From Brugia malayi (taxonomy: Eukaryota; Nematoda; Chromadorea; Rhabditida; Onchocercidae): 64,000 nt of DNA. The translations under genes and the position numbers were made by a program. The notes beneath the pieces were generated by a model. That model searched no databases, had not been told where the DNA came from, and saw only the letters and a program-made list of their open reading frames with translations. Where the stretch lies: NCBI RefSeq assembly GCF_000002995.4, contig NW_025062479.1:8919721-8983720 (forward strand). The letters are read 5' to 3'. Positions 11,202 to 30,400 of the stretch are shown piece after piece (within the stretch, counting starts at the first letter, position 1; each line of letters begins with the position of its first letter).

Positions 11202-12625
11202 GTTTTGCTTCTTGCCCACATTAAGAATTCAAAACTTACAATTTAATTCGTTTAAAAACAACGTCTGTTCATCTGTCTGTCAGTTTTCACGCTTGCAAGC
11301 CACCAAAATTTGGTTGATTTCGGAAGTAAACAAGGATGAGACTCGTTATATGTTTCACAGACCCAACGGTCCGGAAATCTCGATATTTTTTCCTAAGTCA
11401 CTATCGCTCATTCAATCATTGTACTGCACCATCTTCCCTAAATTTAGTCAAAAATTATATCCGCACATTTCGATGATTCACAAAAATTCATTGTGACTTA
11501 AACGATTAATGAGCCATACATTGCACATAAATTCCAGCTTAACATCAATTCATTTCTGTGATATGGAAAAGGATTGAAGTGTATGTGATTAGATGGTTTT
11601 GTGAACATCGTTGGAATCTAACACACTGTTTATAAAGGAGGTTACGTAGTACGCAAGACGTAGAATAAAGTTTTGATTTTTTCGTTCGCAAACTCTCACC
11701 AACAATTACATCTATTAGAAAATAGCAGTCTACGGTACAAAATCACTTCCATGCGGTAACGCAATAAAACCGAAAAATGTAACCCCCATTAACCATCTGA
11801 AAAAAAAAATTTTTTTATAAAGCCTAATACGAGTTTGTGGTCTCGAAACAGGAACTATTCAGCATATGATTAACTATCGTGTGCTGGATGCAAACCTCTT
11901 TTTGAAATATAATGATTGGAGCAGTAATATGGTCTATGTCGAAATCAAAGCCTTTGATGATTTGGATAGGATGAAAGGGATATGAAAAGACATCTCTGTG
12001 GAAACCGAGCACCCTAAATTTACAAATGTATACGTTAAAACAATAAATTTTAAGGGAATTTAAGCTATCATAAGATTAATGTTGGCATTCAAAGGAACGA
12101 GGGGAAACATTCTAACAAAATTCATTTAAAAAAAAAGCTACAAAAATAAACGACATAATACCCGGAATATAACACGTTTTAAAAGGCATAAACAAAAATT
12201 TTACGTAACTGAGTCATTAGAAAACAGATTCCGCACGAGTCTTAATGACGCTGTTGCAGGCGAAGAGATATGATTTGAACGGTTTCAAGGGAAAAGATAC
12301 AATAAAAATTTTTTCAGTTGTATAAAATCATAACTGCTGGCTTATATGCTTTAGTTTTTTTCTGAACTCTGATCAATAACGCTACCATCGCTGTGGAAGC
12401 GGAAAGAAATGTAATATGGTGTGATACTGAAACCATTCTTCATTAAATGAAGATAACAGCGATTAGGGCCCTAAAACGCAGTTTCATCAAATATTTTGTT
12501 TAAGCTCTACGAGCAATAAATGAGTTACAAGGGAATGATTTGCAGTAACTCACAGGAAAAAAGAAATAGTCGCCGAAAAGTTTGAGCACAAAGAAACATT
12601 ACACCTTTTACACATACACTTACAC
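11202..12625. other. Intergenic, convergent 3' ends
   Basis: Between the stop of the NHL-like gene (+) and the stop of lst-4 (-). Contains AATAAA-type motifs and homopolymer runs as expected of two 3' untranslated regions. Open frames here (for example 11140-11496 on +) run through the NHL-gene terminus in another frame and show no family features. Confidence 0.55.
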
Positions 12626-17762
<5,137 letters not shown>

Positions 17763-19944
17763 GCTGCCGTTTTATATCTTCCGTATTATGTATTTTATAC
17801 GATATGTTCCGCGTCGATCAAATACTTTTTCAATCAGCGGATGATCTAAATATTCACTTCGAAAGACTGCATGACTGGTAGGAGATACAAACAGAATAAG
17901 GAGTCAAAACTTGTATGATATGTAAACAGTGGCATAAACACCAACAATAATAATCACCAGGTTTTAATGCTGATGAAAACGTATTTCATAGAAGTCTCTG
18001 GTACTGTGCGTATCAAATAGATAATTACGAAAATCCTGTGATGTCATTACATTAACGTTAATCTAGATAGAAATTATATACAACGGCAATTTTTAAGTCA
18101 ACGAATGTTATTTTCAAATAATTTGACAAAAAGAAATACAAGTATGATACATTACAAGATGGAATTAGTTCCCTTATTTTTGATGACTGCTTCCTAATAA
18201 GGTTTACCCGACAAAATCTCCAGACCTAAAATAAGCATCCCAATTTTACATGATGTTAGGAGATCGACTAAATTCGGTTCAGATCCAGATGCAGACTGCA
18301 TGAGAAGTTTTCAGTCAAACTACAATCGTTATCATCTTTGCAGCAGCAGAAAGTAAGAAGGAAGTTAGTTATACAGCAAGTTCTCGTCGAATCTGACAAA
18401 GCTGGACATTTGGTGACCTCATAACCTCTCCCCCTCCCCCACTCTAGTTATGATTACAAGCACTCCCACAGCTCCCATCGCTTCACAATGATAAACTGCA
18501 GAACCGCGTTCAGATTCCTTCAACTATAGATACGTGGCTGCGTTATGCAACATCCTTGAAGTACGGAGCTTTTTTCGGGAGGGCTGAAATTCGAAAAAAG
18601 TAGTGGATTCCGCTGGGAAATTTTCTTGCTGGTCTAACAGCAGCAGTGATGGGATATCCGGCGAAATATTCATGAATATGCTTTAAGTGGCTCAACTTTC
18701 TCTCTGTTTCGTCTCTCATCTTATCGGAATGCCAATGTTAATTACTGTCATTTCATGTGGGTCGTCAGTGCTTGACTTAGAAAACAGTCTTCCCTTTCTC
18801 AGTTTGAGTTGGAAGACTCATGCTCATACTCAGTAGGTAAGTTGTCTGAAGTTTCTGTTTTCCAGTTATCTGGGAGTAATGAATCGCGTCAACAGCTCTA
18901 TTGTCTTTTGTGTTTTAATGCTCAAAAAAGTGCAGCCAAAATTTAAATAGTACACCTAATTCACTAGAGGAATTTTGCTAAGTGAAGTAACTTTGGTGTT
19001 TGTCCTTTGCTGCTTATTCCGTTGTTGTTTCTGTTTGTCGTTTTGTTGTCTGCCGTTGTTTTTAGTTCCAGTTGTTACTATTTTTGAAAAGGTAGAAAAG
19101 TCCTGCTCTAACAGCTTATGTAAAATTGGTCACAGCGGCTGATATAGAAAAGTAGGAAGGGACGCGGCATTTGCATTGTGTTCCTCGTCTGTTTGTAACT
19201 TACAGTAAGTGTGCGGAAATGGTTTTTTGTTCTTGCCAGGGTGGTGATAGTCAAGTGGTATGGGGGAGAGGAAGGAAGGAAGGGATAAGTTTCCGGTGAC
19301 TATGGTTTCGGCTAATTAGTTTAAGTTCTAATTCAAGTCCCATTAAAATCATTTTAAAAATGGAATTATGTAGTTTCACTTTGTGTTTCGCGAATATTAC
19401 ATAGCTTATTATTCGTAATTTATGCAAATCAACTTCGTGACAATTGATTATAAATTCTTGTCTTCAGTTAGTCATTCGCTCACTCATCAATAGCATCTTT
19501 TCTCTGTGTTTCTGTTCCTTATCATTTTTTATTGATTTTGCGTTGGTGTCCAGCTTTCTTGTGATATTAACCGATCACAAACGTTGTAAGTAGATGTGGT
19601 TGTGTGAAAATGCACTATTGTATAGTTAGCTGAGAAGTACTCTTGGACAAAACTTTTTCATGTTGACATCAGATTAGTGAGACGAAGTGAGAGGAAAGAG
19701 ATGAGAAAGATAAGTTTGTCTCACAGTTTTTCATGAAGTGTTACTGTAATAGCAGTGAACAAATTTCTACAATTACTTTAATCCACTGCCTCATTGTGTG
19801 TTTGTATAGAAACTTTCGAAAAGAAAAAAAAAGCCGCTCTCAGCACTAGGTGTTGTTATTGTGCTATCGAAAACTTTTGAATCTTCGGAAATTTGAATAA
19901 ATTTTATGTAACTAAAATATTATGTTGATTCACAGGTGTTTGAA
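17763..19944. promoter_or_regulatory. Divergent upstream region of lst-4 and the BCL9-like gene
   Basis: About 2.2 kb between two genes transcribed away from each other. It includes a pyrimidine/C-rich stretch near 18425-18442, unusual in this AT-rich window, and a GATTCACAG acceptor ending at 19935, nine bases before the BCL9-like ATG, which may be a spliced-leader site or the end of a 5' untranslated intron. No coding exon recognised. Confidence 0.45.
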
Positions 19945-22900
19945 ATGTCACTGGATAACGGAAGTGTTGCACGTGGTCTTCAGTATCGCAACCACGATTT
20001 CGCGACATTTGGACACTGCAAAACTAAAGCTGATACAACTACCGATCTGGGTGAAGAGTGTATTGGTTTACATAAGATCAAGAAGCCGACATCGGCTTCA
20101 TCGGTTACGCTGAAGCAAACCTCAACACCATCACCGAGTTATCCATCAGCGAATTCGTGGCCTGGATTTGGAGGTCGTCATACTCATAGCGGCGAAGATA
20201 TTCAGGTTCCTACTGTAGACTCTATCAAGTCACCATGTTCAGCCAAGTGCGAATTACCTTTCCGACAGCAAAAAGTAAATTTTGGTTTTGTCACTGGGTG
20301 AAGCTGATATGTAGGAGGGGGAGCAATTTGATGGCATACTGGAAATGGTTCTTCGGTGAGAAAATTTCCATTTGTGTACTGCTCTAGTAAATGTGTTTTG
20401 TTGTTTAGCTTTTTTTAGTTTGCTTACATTGCACCTGCACAGTCATATTCACTTTCATTTTGGGTACCATCGACAGTGTAGCAGTATTGCACACTATTCT
20501 TTTGCAGTATAAAAAATGCCTTTTTTCAGCTCATAAGGCGTGTGTATGTATTTTCATCAAAGATGGCAAATGACGCAGCAATTGGCGTGCGTCAAAAAAA
20601 ATATGAGTCGATTATTGCTTGGCATGAAGCAAATTGCCGGCCAAGCACATCTAAATGTGATTTCATAGATGATTGCCAGACAGTGCCTACATCGAAGAAA
20701 AAACGACGTAGTGTGGTTGGTTCTTTAATTTGTGTATCTTCGTATGATCTTTTTTTTCTGTTTTGAAATTGCTATAATTAGCTCTATGAAATATTAATAT
20801 TTTGAATTAGGGACCTATATATGGTGTTTAGAGTTTTAAATGGACTATTATAATAAAGCCTAAGAACAACATTGTGACTACAGACTTGAAAACCTGAACT
20901 TTTCTGATGATGGGATGAATGTATATATTTAAATGAAGCAAAATAGTGTTTTTCAGGTTTTAATCCCCAAATTTCAGCAAGACTATCGAAATGGATCACC
21001 GATGAGATCATGTGGTACACCTTCCGTATGCAGTCCATCAAGTACTATGCTTCCAACGCCTTCGCAGACAAGCGGAGAGTCAAGCGGTAACCCACCAAGT
21101 AATCCTTCTGAAACACCTTCTTGTGAATTGCTCAATCCTGATGATCACACTGATATTGGCGATAATCCATTAAGGTGTTAATTAATAATTTCCCAGCTCA
21201 TGTTGTTGCTAAAATCTTTTGTTTCATAAGTCTCTGTAATACTTTTTATTCAATTTTTTTGTGATGGCTTAATGTATATATTGAACATGTTCGTGTTTAT
21301 AGAAGAATGGAACGTATGACGCAGGATTCACTGTTTGAGCCTCCTTCAAAATTGTGCCGTACGTCTGCTGACAACAATCAGCCTGCAAGGAGGTTTCTTT
21401 TATCAGCATACTGTAAATCTGAACTGAAATAGTTTTTTTTTTTTTTCTACTTACATTTATTGATGATTGGTTAGACATGCTTTTTGCACATTTTTTAATA
21501 GAAAGATTTTTTAACTGACATACTGCTATAGCTGATAGTATACAGTCATAATACTATCGCATCAGCACACTTGATGAAAGCTTTATGTGGTTCCATAACC
21601 GACATTTCAGGGAACAAGATCGTAATGCAAAGCTGGAAAAAATGCGGACACTTGAACAACAAATAATGTATGATAAAGCTAAAACAGAGTGGGATCGGAT
21701 GATGCATGAACACGAAGCAATTAAAATGACCCGGAGCCATATGCCTCCTCTGTTACCGCCTTGTTCCTCTCAATCATCAGTTCCGGTTCCTTATCCATGC
21801 ACGTTTGCTAATCAGAATGGAATAGTGATGCAAGGCGCATGTCGACGATCCATATATCCACAACCACTACAACCAACAGAGCCGCCGTCCTCAGTCTCCA
21901 ATATTTCCATAAACACTCCGATGATGGTCTCATTACCGCAAGTTTCTGGGCCAAACATGCCAATGTCTCAACCCTTAAGGCCATCTCTTAATCCATCCGC
22001 TTGCAACATGCAGTACTCACAGTGCAGTTTTATGTGTTGTGCTTATCCTTCTAGTACCTATCCTCCCTCACAAGGTTATTCCCATATAAATGGTGCAGCA
22101 TCATCATACTTTCCTTCCAGCTTCGCCCCCAACAATGGAAATGTAACACCACAACCCAGAGAGTAAGTCGTAAACCCATTGAAATAACGTTCTTGACACA
22201 AGTTTATGTGCCAAACCAAGTCATTATACAGTAAGTTGATTGCTAATTTCTGGTCAATGTACTTGTCTTTTTTTTTTGTTTTGTTTTGTTTGTTTTTTCT
22301 TTTTCAGCTATGGTATGTACCAACAAGGAATTCGGGCAGTGTGCTCACCGGAGAAAATGGAGAATGAGATGTGGAATAGGCAAATACCGGCAGTGTCTGC
22401 TGACTTCAACAATACTTTTCCGAACCAAAAAGTGCAATATCATCCTGTAAGTAATAGTTTTTGCATCCAGCTTTTTTTTTCTTTTTTTTTTTTGTGAGCA
22501 TACATGGGTTGGAAATTTTCCTAAGCATTGATAACGACGGGTTCTCATTAACTCAACGCATCATTATTGTATTATAATCACGAATTAGCATTGACGCATG
22601 GTGCGGTTTGTTTTTTAAACTACTTAAAAAGGGTTTACATCATTTTAATTAGTAAAATTCATCCTGATACATTAAAAAGAAAAATTGATAAACCCTGAAA
22701 ATTGAGTAGCTCCATCTTCTATTTAATCCTTTGTTACCGTGTCATTCACAATTCTTACTCTCTTGAAATATTTCAGCTTGTTGGAACTTCCAGAACATAT
22801 GTCTCTTCTCGTCTTGCCATAACTAAACCATTTTTACTTTTTATATTGCTTTGTTTTGAAGTCTGGTCAAAGTTTTGCTTTGGTGCTTCCACTCTGAATC

Positions 22901-22980
22901 TCTATTTCTTTCAGAATGGCGCAGTGGTAGACGAGAAATTGTTGGATGCGGTTGCTAGCACGAATGCAATGTTTGCTTAA
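19945..22980 (+). CDS. bcl9: BCL9/Legless-like Wnt transcriptional co-factor
   Basis: BCL9 proteins bridge beta-catenin (through HD2) to the Pygopus PHD finger (through HD1) in the nucleus. Seven exons: 19945-20274, 20530-20715, 20957-21174, 21303-21392, 21611-22162, 22308-22446, 22915-22980; 526 residues, all phases closed. HD1 is seen at the start of exon 2: VYVFSSKMANDAAIGVRQKK then YESIIAWHEAN, which matches the BCL9 pattern VYVFS-x2-MAN-x-AA-x2-V with the following I-x3-H. A basic KKKRR patch follows, then Ser/Pro/Thr-rich sequence. HD2-like helix: REQDRNAKLEKMRTLEQQIM, aligning with the L-x2-L-R-x-I-x3-L beta-catenin-binding helix of BCL9. The rest is Pro/Ser/Asn/Met-rich as in BCL9 C-termini. 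Much shorter than vertebrate BCL9 (over 1400 residues). HD1 is the strong evidence; HD2 is weaker. An AATAAA lies soon after the stop (near 23017). Confidence 0.75.
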
Positions 22981-24426
22981 TTCGTTCATTTCTTCTATTA
23001 TTATTTTTATGCTGCAATAAACATTTTTTTTATTATGAGTGATGCATTTTTCATTATGAATAAAACCTTTACGGTACTACATTGTTTGACTTTTATACTC
23101 CAGAATAATAGAAAGACAAGATTTTTGCAAGGTAAAGTATGGAAACTATGTATTTTATGTCTTTTAATTGATGTGCAACTCCTCCTGCGACAGATCTGAC
23201 TGTATATGTTGCTCTTTCTGCTTGTTTGTTTGCATGTGAAGTCGTGGGACCTTTGATGGTATTATAAAAGAAGGCAACGACCAAAGTTACAATTATAAGT
23301 TGAGAATGAAAGTGGATAGATTGCAGCGGGAGAGTCAGGCAGTCTTTTAATCAGCGGGAAGGGTCGTTTGGCAGTAATCCAATGAAATGCTGACTGATCC
23401 AATAGTTCGGGTCAACTAATTGCGTTCACCTGAAAAAGTGACAGTCAAGGGGAAGAAGAGTGACACTTATAAATTCTGTTTTCTTTGTCAATGAGCAAAA
23501 CGGGGAAACTTTGCATTTTCACAACGGAACAACAATTCGAAAGGACTGTACGATGAGTGGTTGATTGCTGTTACCATTGCGTTAGCGTTTTTGGCTCGAT
23601 GAGGGGAAAGGAGGAGGGGGAGGGGACATCATTATGTCCGTGTTGTGTTTTGGTGGATATTTCCGGTTCTCTCTGTAGGCAGCATATCGGATCTAAAATT
23701 CTCATTTTCACGCAGTCCGCTTCAGTTTTATACTTTAACTCTCCTGCAAAAATGATGCATTACGTGTTGACCACATGAAACGTCACTTCCACCGTCCATT
23801 GCGTGCAATTATTGTTAAATTTTTAACAACTTTATTAATTTTTCACGAGGTTGCACCGACTGAGACCAGCGATTTAAATAATCTAACGTAAGTTTGGAAA
23901 GTAATTACTTGTTTCAAACATTCCCTATATGTATGACAATGTTAATTGTTTTCCCGGGGTTACTTCGATCAGTAACAAATTATTTCTGTCATGTTATCAA
24001 CTAATTGGTCACATCATCATTACTTCATATTATTATTAAGAGAAGATCTGATAAAAGGTTGTTAATCCATGAGTGGCACTCTCATATGCTGTTGTAAAGC
24101 CATTGTAATTAAATCTTTTTCAAATAAGGATCAGGACAAAAAGTATTCAAGATTTCATAAATATATAAAGAAGGCTGAATTATGAAGCGACACCTGCTCC
24201 CTTCCCCTCATCCTCTTTCCCTCTCTCTAAATTCAGGAAAAATCTGTCTAGTGGTCAAAGATCGTGTACATTCTTACAAAAGGGGTTAAAATGAGGCCGA
24301 AATACGACCTTCATTTGATGGAGGGGAATTAATCCATGAAAGGACTCGGAAAGTCCATAAATATCTGTAAAATCCGCGAGAGGATTCTTAAAAATAGCAC
24401 TCATAGAGTGTTTTTGCAGAAATTTA
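22981..24426. promoter_or_regulatory. Intergenic with candidate trans-splice site for the KIND-FERM-PDZ gene
   Basis: Holds the BCL9-like 3' end (AATAAA near 23017) and the upstream region of the next gene. A purine-rich tract lies near 23598-23622. A GTTTTTGCAG acceptor ends at 24419, seven bases before the next ATG and with no obvious partner donor, so spliced-leader addition is likely. No other coding sequence recognised. Confidence 0.45.
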
Positions 24427-27400
24427 ATGGATGACATAGGTGTATCATTGTCAGAAATAGTCGAGGTGCGTGGTTGTGGCCTAAACGATGATGAATTGCT
24501 TGCATTAATTATCATTGGCTGTGAAGTGCTTACTAAGACACCTGCAGGGGTATTCTCCCCCGAGCACGTCATTTTACACACTGATGGTGAACTTGAGGTT
24601 TGCATTTGGTCTATTCATTAATTCCATGTTCTTCGAAAAGTATGCAAAAATTATTCTAGAAGGCTTTAAAAACCATCTTTTATAATGAAATGATATAATG
24701 TTATATTTAAACATTATAGACAATTTCACGTTGTTTAATAATTCTTTGGTGTTTTCTCAGATAAAATCCGTCTCGAGAGATAAAGTAAGCAACAAATATG
24801 TGCCTCCTGAAATGAAAGAAGGCAATACTGATGTTGATTCTGGTATTAATTTTATATATTTATATACGTTTATATATTTTTTTTTCAGACCTTACTGAGT
24901 TACAAAAATTCCTTGCTAAAGGAAGAGTTTGATAAAAAGTATAGACTTGAGCTCTTTTAGATTTCAATATATCTCTACCAGTCTTTATTGAATAATAATC
25001 ATTTGACGTTATTATTAAATCTTTTTCGTCTAATTATCTGTGAGAAAGATTCTTGTTCCTTATCATTTACATTAACTGGCAAACTTCAACATAAGTTGTC
25101 TAGAATGCAGCTGAAAAATCCGGAATTTTTTTCTGTATGATTTGCAGTTTCATAAATGCTGAGAATGTACTAAATCTTTGCAGAAACATCCCAATTATTT
25201 ATTCCAATACAGCACAAGTGGTTGGTTTTCTAAGAAATATACCAGTCAACTATTCATTTGGTCATTTTTTTGTTCGCTTTTTAATGCTAATCTCTGCCAT
25301 TGTTTAGGTGCTGTGCATGTATACTGTCTCGGAGAAGTTATTCGATTTGCTGGTGGTGCTGAATCAGACAATGCAGATTTGTTTTCCTTGTTAAACGTAA
25401 TGACGGTGGATCATATTGCTACACGGCCATCCGTCACTCGGTTTGTTTACTGTTTCACTAATCCTTGCGGTACTCTAAACTTACTTTCTACGACTGTAAG
25501 CTATTGTCATTTCCATGTTTTTACTGGAACATTATTTGCAATTTTTTTATCCTAGAGATGGCGTATTTTCTGGAGAGTTCAGAACGATTGAAAGAATGTA
25601 TAACTTATTTCCCTTATAAAATAATTACATTTTCGTTTTTTCGAATTTTAAATTATTTCTGATTATCAAGCAACAAATCTTCATTGCTTTATTTTTTCCC
25701 TTCATAAAAACAAAAAATCCCCATGTTGGAAAACTTTGTTATACGTAACCTTTCAGGTTGTATATATTCCTGCCATATTCCTTTCTTTTCGGTACACATT
25801 CGGGTTGTGTCCCTCATATTTACAGGGAAAACTTAATTTCTTTAAATTTTTGGAGGCTTGGACAAATGGCTAAAAATAAGCTTACAATTCAAAATCCAAA
25901 GGCTTTGCTGGCAGAAATGTATATCTTGGTTATGGGTGACGAAGCGGAGGATATCGATGATGTAAGTGACGTCTACTTTAAGTTTCAGTGCAATATTTGT
26001 CCAGATAGCGCATATAAAAGTTTTTAATCGCGATCAGTTGGATGTGGTTTTGATATCTGATAGTTACACATGGGGAAAAAGTGCAAACCTTGTGCGTGTT
26101 AGTGTTTTCTTTTGCTATGATGAATATTCTTTATTTCAGTTGGACATTTCTTCTGGTGAATACATGCCAAATTCTCTTGATGAAAATGGTGGTTTGAGGA
26201 ACTTAAAGTGGGACCAAACTGGAACAACCATGGTGTCGTAACCTTAGATGTTGGATTATAACTGGAAATGAAAAATACATATTATAGGAATTTTTATGGA
26301 TTCTTGAATGTTGATGCATAGCATTCAAATTATAGTTTATGTTTTATGAAAGTTTTCTTTGTTTGGTTTTTGGGAAACCTTGAATTACTATGACCATGTT
26401 ATTTTAGAGTGTCACCTGTGATCGGTCTAGAAAAGTGGCACATGCAGATCCATTTGATGGTGTAGAAACCGATATTTGGAAGTTGTCAGGGAGAAATCCA
26501 TTTAATTCAGTAACAGTCGCATATGAAAAAGTATTGCCAGAAGCAAAAATTGTAAGTGTGAATTTGTTTATCCCATCTAGTAAAGCTTTGCTGAAGGACT
26601 GATTTATAAATTACTTCTGCGTCCAAGTTTGACACTCCTTTCTTTATTCTATGTCAGTTTCTAATTCGAAAAATGGGTGGTCCGTCTTTTTCAGTCGAAT
26701 TCCCTTGGGAAAACCTGATCTCTCACAGAAGCAACTTCCTCGTAGTATCCTGGTGTTGCTGGTTTTTTTGTTTAGATAGTTAAAGTAGAAATGGTGCAGC
26801 AGTGCAAGATGAATAAATGGAGAAAATAATGAATGGAAATTCACAACCTATTCTCAACTTTCTTTAGAATATAAAATCCGTATGTTTAACTGATGGGGCG
26901 GATACAACATTACAGTGTTTTTTTGTTATCTTTAAAAATACGATGATACCCCTTTGCAGGGAAGCAGTCCATTACAAGAAGAGAAGCAACAAAACTTATC
27001 TGTAGGTAAAATTGAAGTGCTTTTGGAACAAAGTGAAGAAGAGGAAGGAAAACCAGTATTTGAGAGCAGTTTGTTAACGAAATCTCTTTCTTACAATTTT
27101 GATGATGATATTGTGGAATATAGAGAAGAAAATGTTTCTTCTGATGAACTGAGCTCCACGCTAGTACTTCCTGAAGGACATATTGACAAGGTTAGATTTT
27201 ATTAGTGTGATAACATTAATGGAGATACTGGTTACCATTTGATAAATGATTAGACTATCAAGCCTTAGTTTTATGTGACGTAATGTACTTACTGGAACAT
27301 TGGATGGCTCTTTTACATTTATATTGTAAGGGGTTAGCAAGGACATTGTTATCAAGAGTGAATTTACATAATTTTTTAATATTGTTTAAAAGCTTTAAAC

Positions 27401-30400
27401 CAGATTATGTTAATATCTTTTAAGAAGAGTTTAATTTAAGGTGGACGAAAATTTGGATTATGATGGTCACGGCCTTCTTGCTACTAATGTCATTCACGAA
27501 TGTAATGACTCTTTGTTTTCGGAGGTTAGTGAGAAAGCAACACTTTTTATCATCTCAATTATTAGGGAACTTGGATAAGAAACTCAAATTAGGTATATTA
27601 TCATTTTTTTATCCTTACATTCATTTGTGAAGTTTAATGTAACGAGAGGTGTGTCATTCATTTAACATTCACTCACTGCATACCTTTTTAGGTTGACGAA
27701 AGTCAAAAAATGATTGGATCTACAGTTCTTTCTTCAGGCGGCCAAAATGTATGTTCGATGTAGTTTCACAATTTTTCGTCCATCGATTCAATTTGCCGTA
27801 GGATTGTTTGTTTTCTTGACAGCTTCCCCGCGAATATAAAAGCGAGCCAATCCATATCACTGCCATTTTTATCCTTAGCTCTTCTGTTATGCATGAAATC
27901 ATTTTATTATCTGTTTAGAGTATTGATAAACAAAATTTACTCGGAGAACCTATCTGTGAGTCACTGTCCGGTAATAAAAATGAGGACGTGCCAGTGGTTG
28001 TCTTAGCAAAAAAAGTGAGTTATTTTCATAAAATATTCTGAGAAAGGGATTTTTTGGCTAAGACATCTTTACTGGCTCCAATACAGGAAAATGAAAAAGC
28101 ACGGACATCGCCAGTTTTGGAATCTAGAGTAAAAGGAATATTGGCTCCAATACTGGAAAATGGAAAAGAACGGCTATCGCCAGTTTTGGAATCTAGGGTA
28201 AAGAGAATCGTAGTCACAAAAGAAGCATCTGTTGGCTCAGTTGCAGCTGGTTGGTTGATTATTCTTATTATTTTTTTGATTTAATCGTATTATAACTTGT
28301 TGCGGTTAAGTGTTGATATTTTTGTGATACTTTGATTTTTCTTGTATTGTACCTCCAAATTTATTTGCCTTTTTCTGGGATACTGCTGCTGGTATTGTGA
28401 TGTATATTCAGATTTTATTGTGATGGTTGAAAATGGTTATGAGGAAGCCTTATTGCAATATTGACTAAAGCTTAAAACATTAGGTTCTGGTCTATATTTA
28501 AAATGCTGACTCTTGTATTTCTGAACTGTTTTTAGAACAGCAATTCATGAGAAGAAATTCGCTTTTGCCAAATAGGATAAGTGGGCGGAAGTCTTCATCG
28601 AAACATTTTAAGCGAAGGGTAAGAACATACTATATTCTTGATTTAATATATTCATGGTTAACCAAATTAAACCAGACGGCCTCTTTTGATATTTGTATTA
28701 TGTCGCCAATGACAGTTTATTTAATACAGAATATCAAAAGACTAATTTATCAACTAGCGTCGTATATCATTTCTAGGGAATCTGTGCCTGGTTATTTTGC
28801 TCTTCAGTAGCCCCACTATTGGAGGATATGCTGTACAAAACTGCTGAAAGTCCTAATAATTCACTGTGAATTATAGTTTAATAATAGTGCTACTTTGCCC
28901 CGATCTTTTTTGGACGGAAACATTTTTTAAAGCATTGATTTCGAGTTTTTGCGAAAGTTCATATTTTTATGTCTTTAATTTCAGTTGAAAGCGGAACCAG
29001 AGTTTGTAAGAAATGCAAATACGTCATCCATATGTTTGAAGGCACCTGCTCAAAGAAAAGTTATTATTTTATGCAGATATAGTCTTATACATTTGCAGTG
29101 TACATTACTGCTCTATTGCATGTCTTATAAAAGCTTTGTGTTTTAGGAAAACTTTCGTTCTGAAGCATTCAATGTAAAGTAATGAAATAAGGAGTGTGAG
29201 ACGGAAAAGTTTTATCATTATGATGAAGTAGCCTACAGCAAATATTTGAGAGGAGTAGATTATTGTATTACTTGAATCAGGTGTATTCGTTTAACAAATG
29301 ATCCGTAATGTTCGATGTTTGTTTTTTTTTTTTTTTTTTTTTTGCAGAAAAAAGTGACGCTTCACAGAATAGAACATACGGACGTAACTGTTGAGCTGCT
29401 TAGTGGGAAACATGTTGAAGTGAGCTGTCGTTCAGATGCTGTTGCATCGGAAATTGCTGATGTTGTCATGAGGCACATGAATTTCAGTGAGAACTCGTTC
29501 TTTGGTTTGACTATACTGAGAGGTATGTTTAACTTATTTTGTGTTTATTTCGCAGTTGGCGTCATAATGAAGCGTCCTCCTATAAGGGAATTACCGATAG
29601 ACCGAATGATTTATTGTTATCATAAAAGTTGCTTAGGATATATTGTCATAAAACCGAAATATTGTAATTCTCCATGTATATAATATTTTACCAACCTCTT
29701 CAAGAGTGAAACTGTCTTACATACCAAATTTCTGTTAGCTCTGTAGATGGCGAGCATTTCTTTTTGGATGGTCATCAGCGTCTGGAAAAATTCGCACCAC
29801 CAGGGTGGAAAAATGCAAGACAATATGGATCATCCAGAAGGCTTTATATGTTATTTCTACGCTTTCGATATTATCCAGCATCAGTCGCTTTTATGCGGTT
29901 TGTTTTCATAATATAAAAAGTTATTCCATTTTAAGGTGTGATGCGAAGAAAGAAATTCTTCCATCATGCTGAATGTGTTTCTTAATCTTTTCCGTTTCTG
30001 TGTTGCCTCACTTTTTATCATTTATAGGGTTTCTTTATTGCTGCACTTTTTATAACTGTCGCTACATTCGAGATATGTGATTACTATATTTGAAATAAAG
30101 CTTACCATATCAGATTACTCATTTAAAAAAAAAAAAAAAAAATGAGTGGACCGTTTCAGAACTGAAGTTGTACTTCATGAATTATACTTACAATTGCGAC
30201 GAGACATTTTGGATGATCGCATTCAACCGAAACGTGATTTATTGTATGATCTAGCTGCATTTGCTTTGCAAAGCGAATACTCTGATCAACCTAATGTAAC
30301 AGTTTTGGACTATTTTGATCTGCGACATTATATACCGAAGGTCATACTTTAATTCTTTTAGAACTTAATATTTTATTGTTAGTATCTCTGTAATATTTAT

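Noticed and set aside
18425..18442. C-rich tract as a possible quadruplex or promoter element
   Set aside because: It is an outlier in base composition but has only two clean C runs; not enough for a structural claim.
21546..21740. Minus-strand frame inside the BCL9-like gene
   Set aside because: Antisense shadow of the HD2-containing exon; no splice support.
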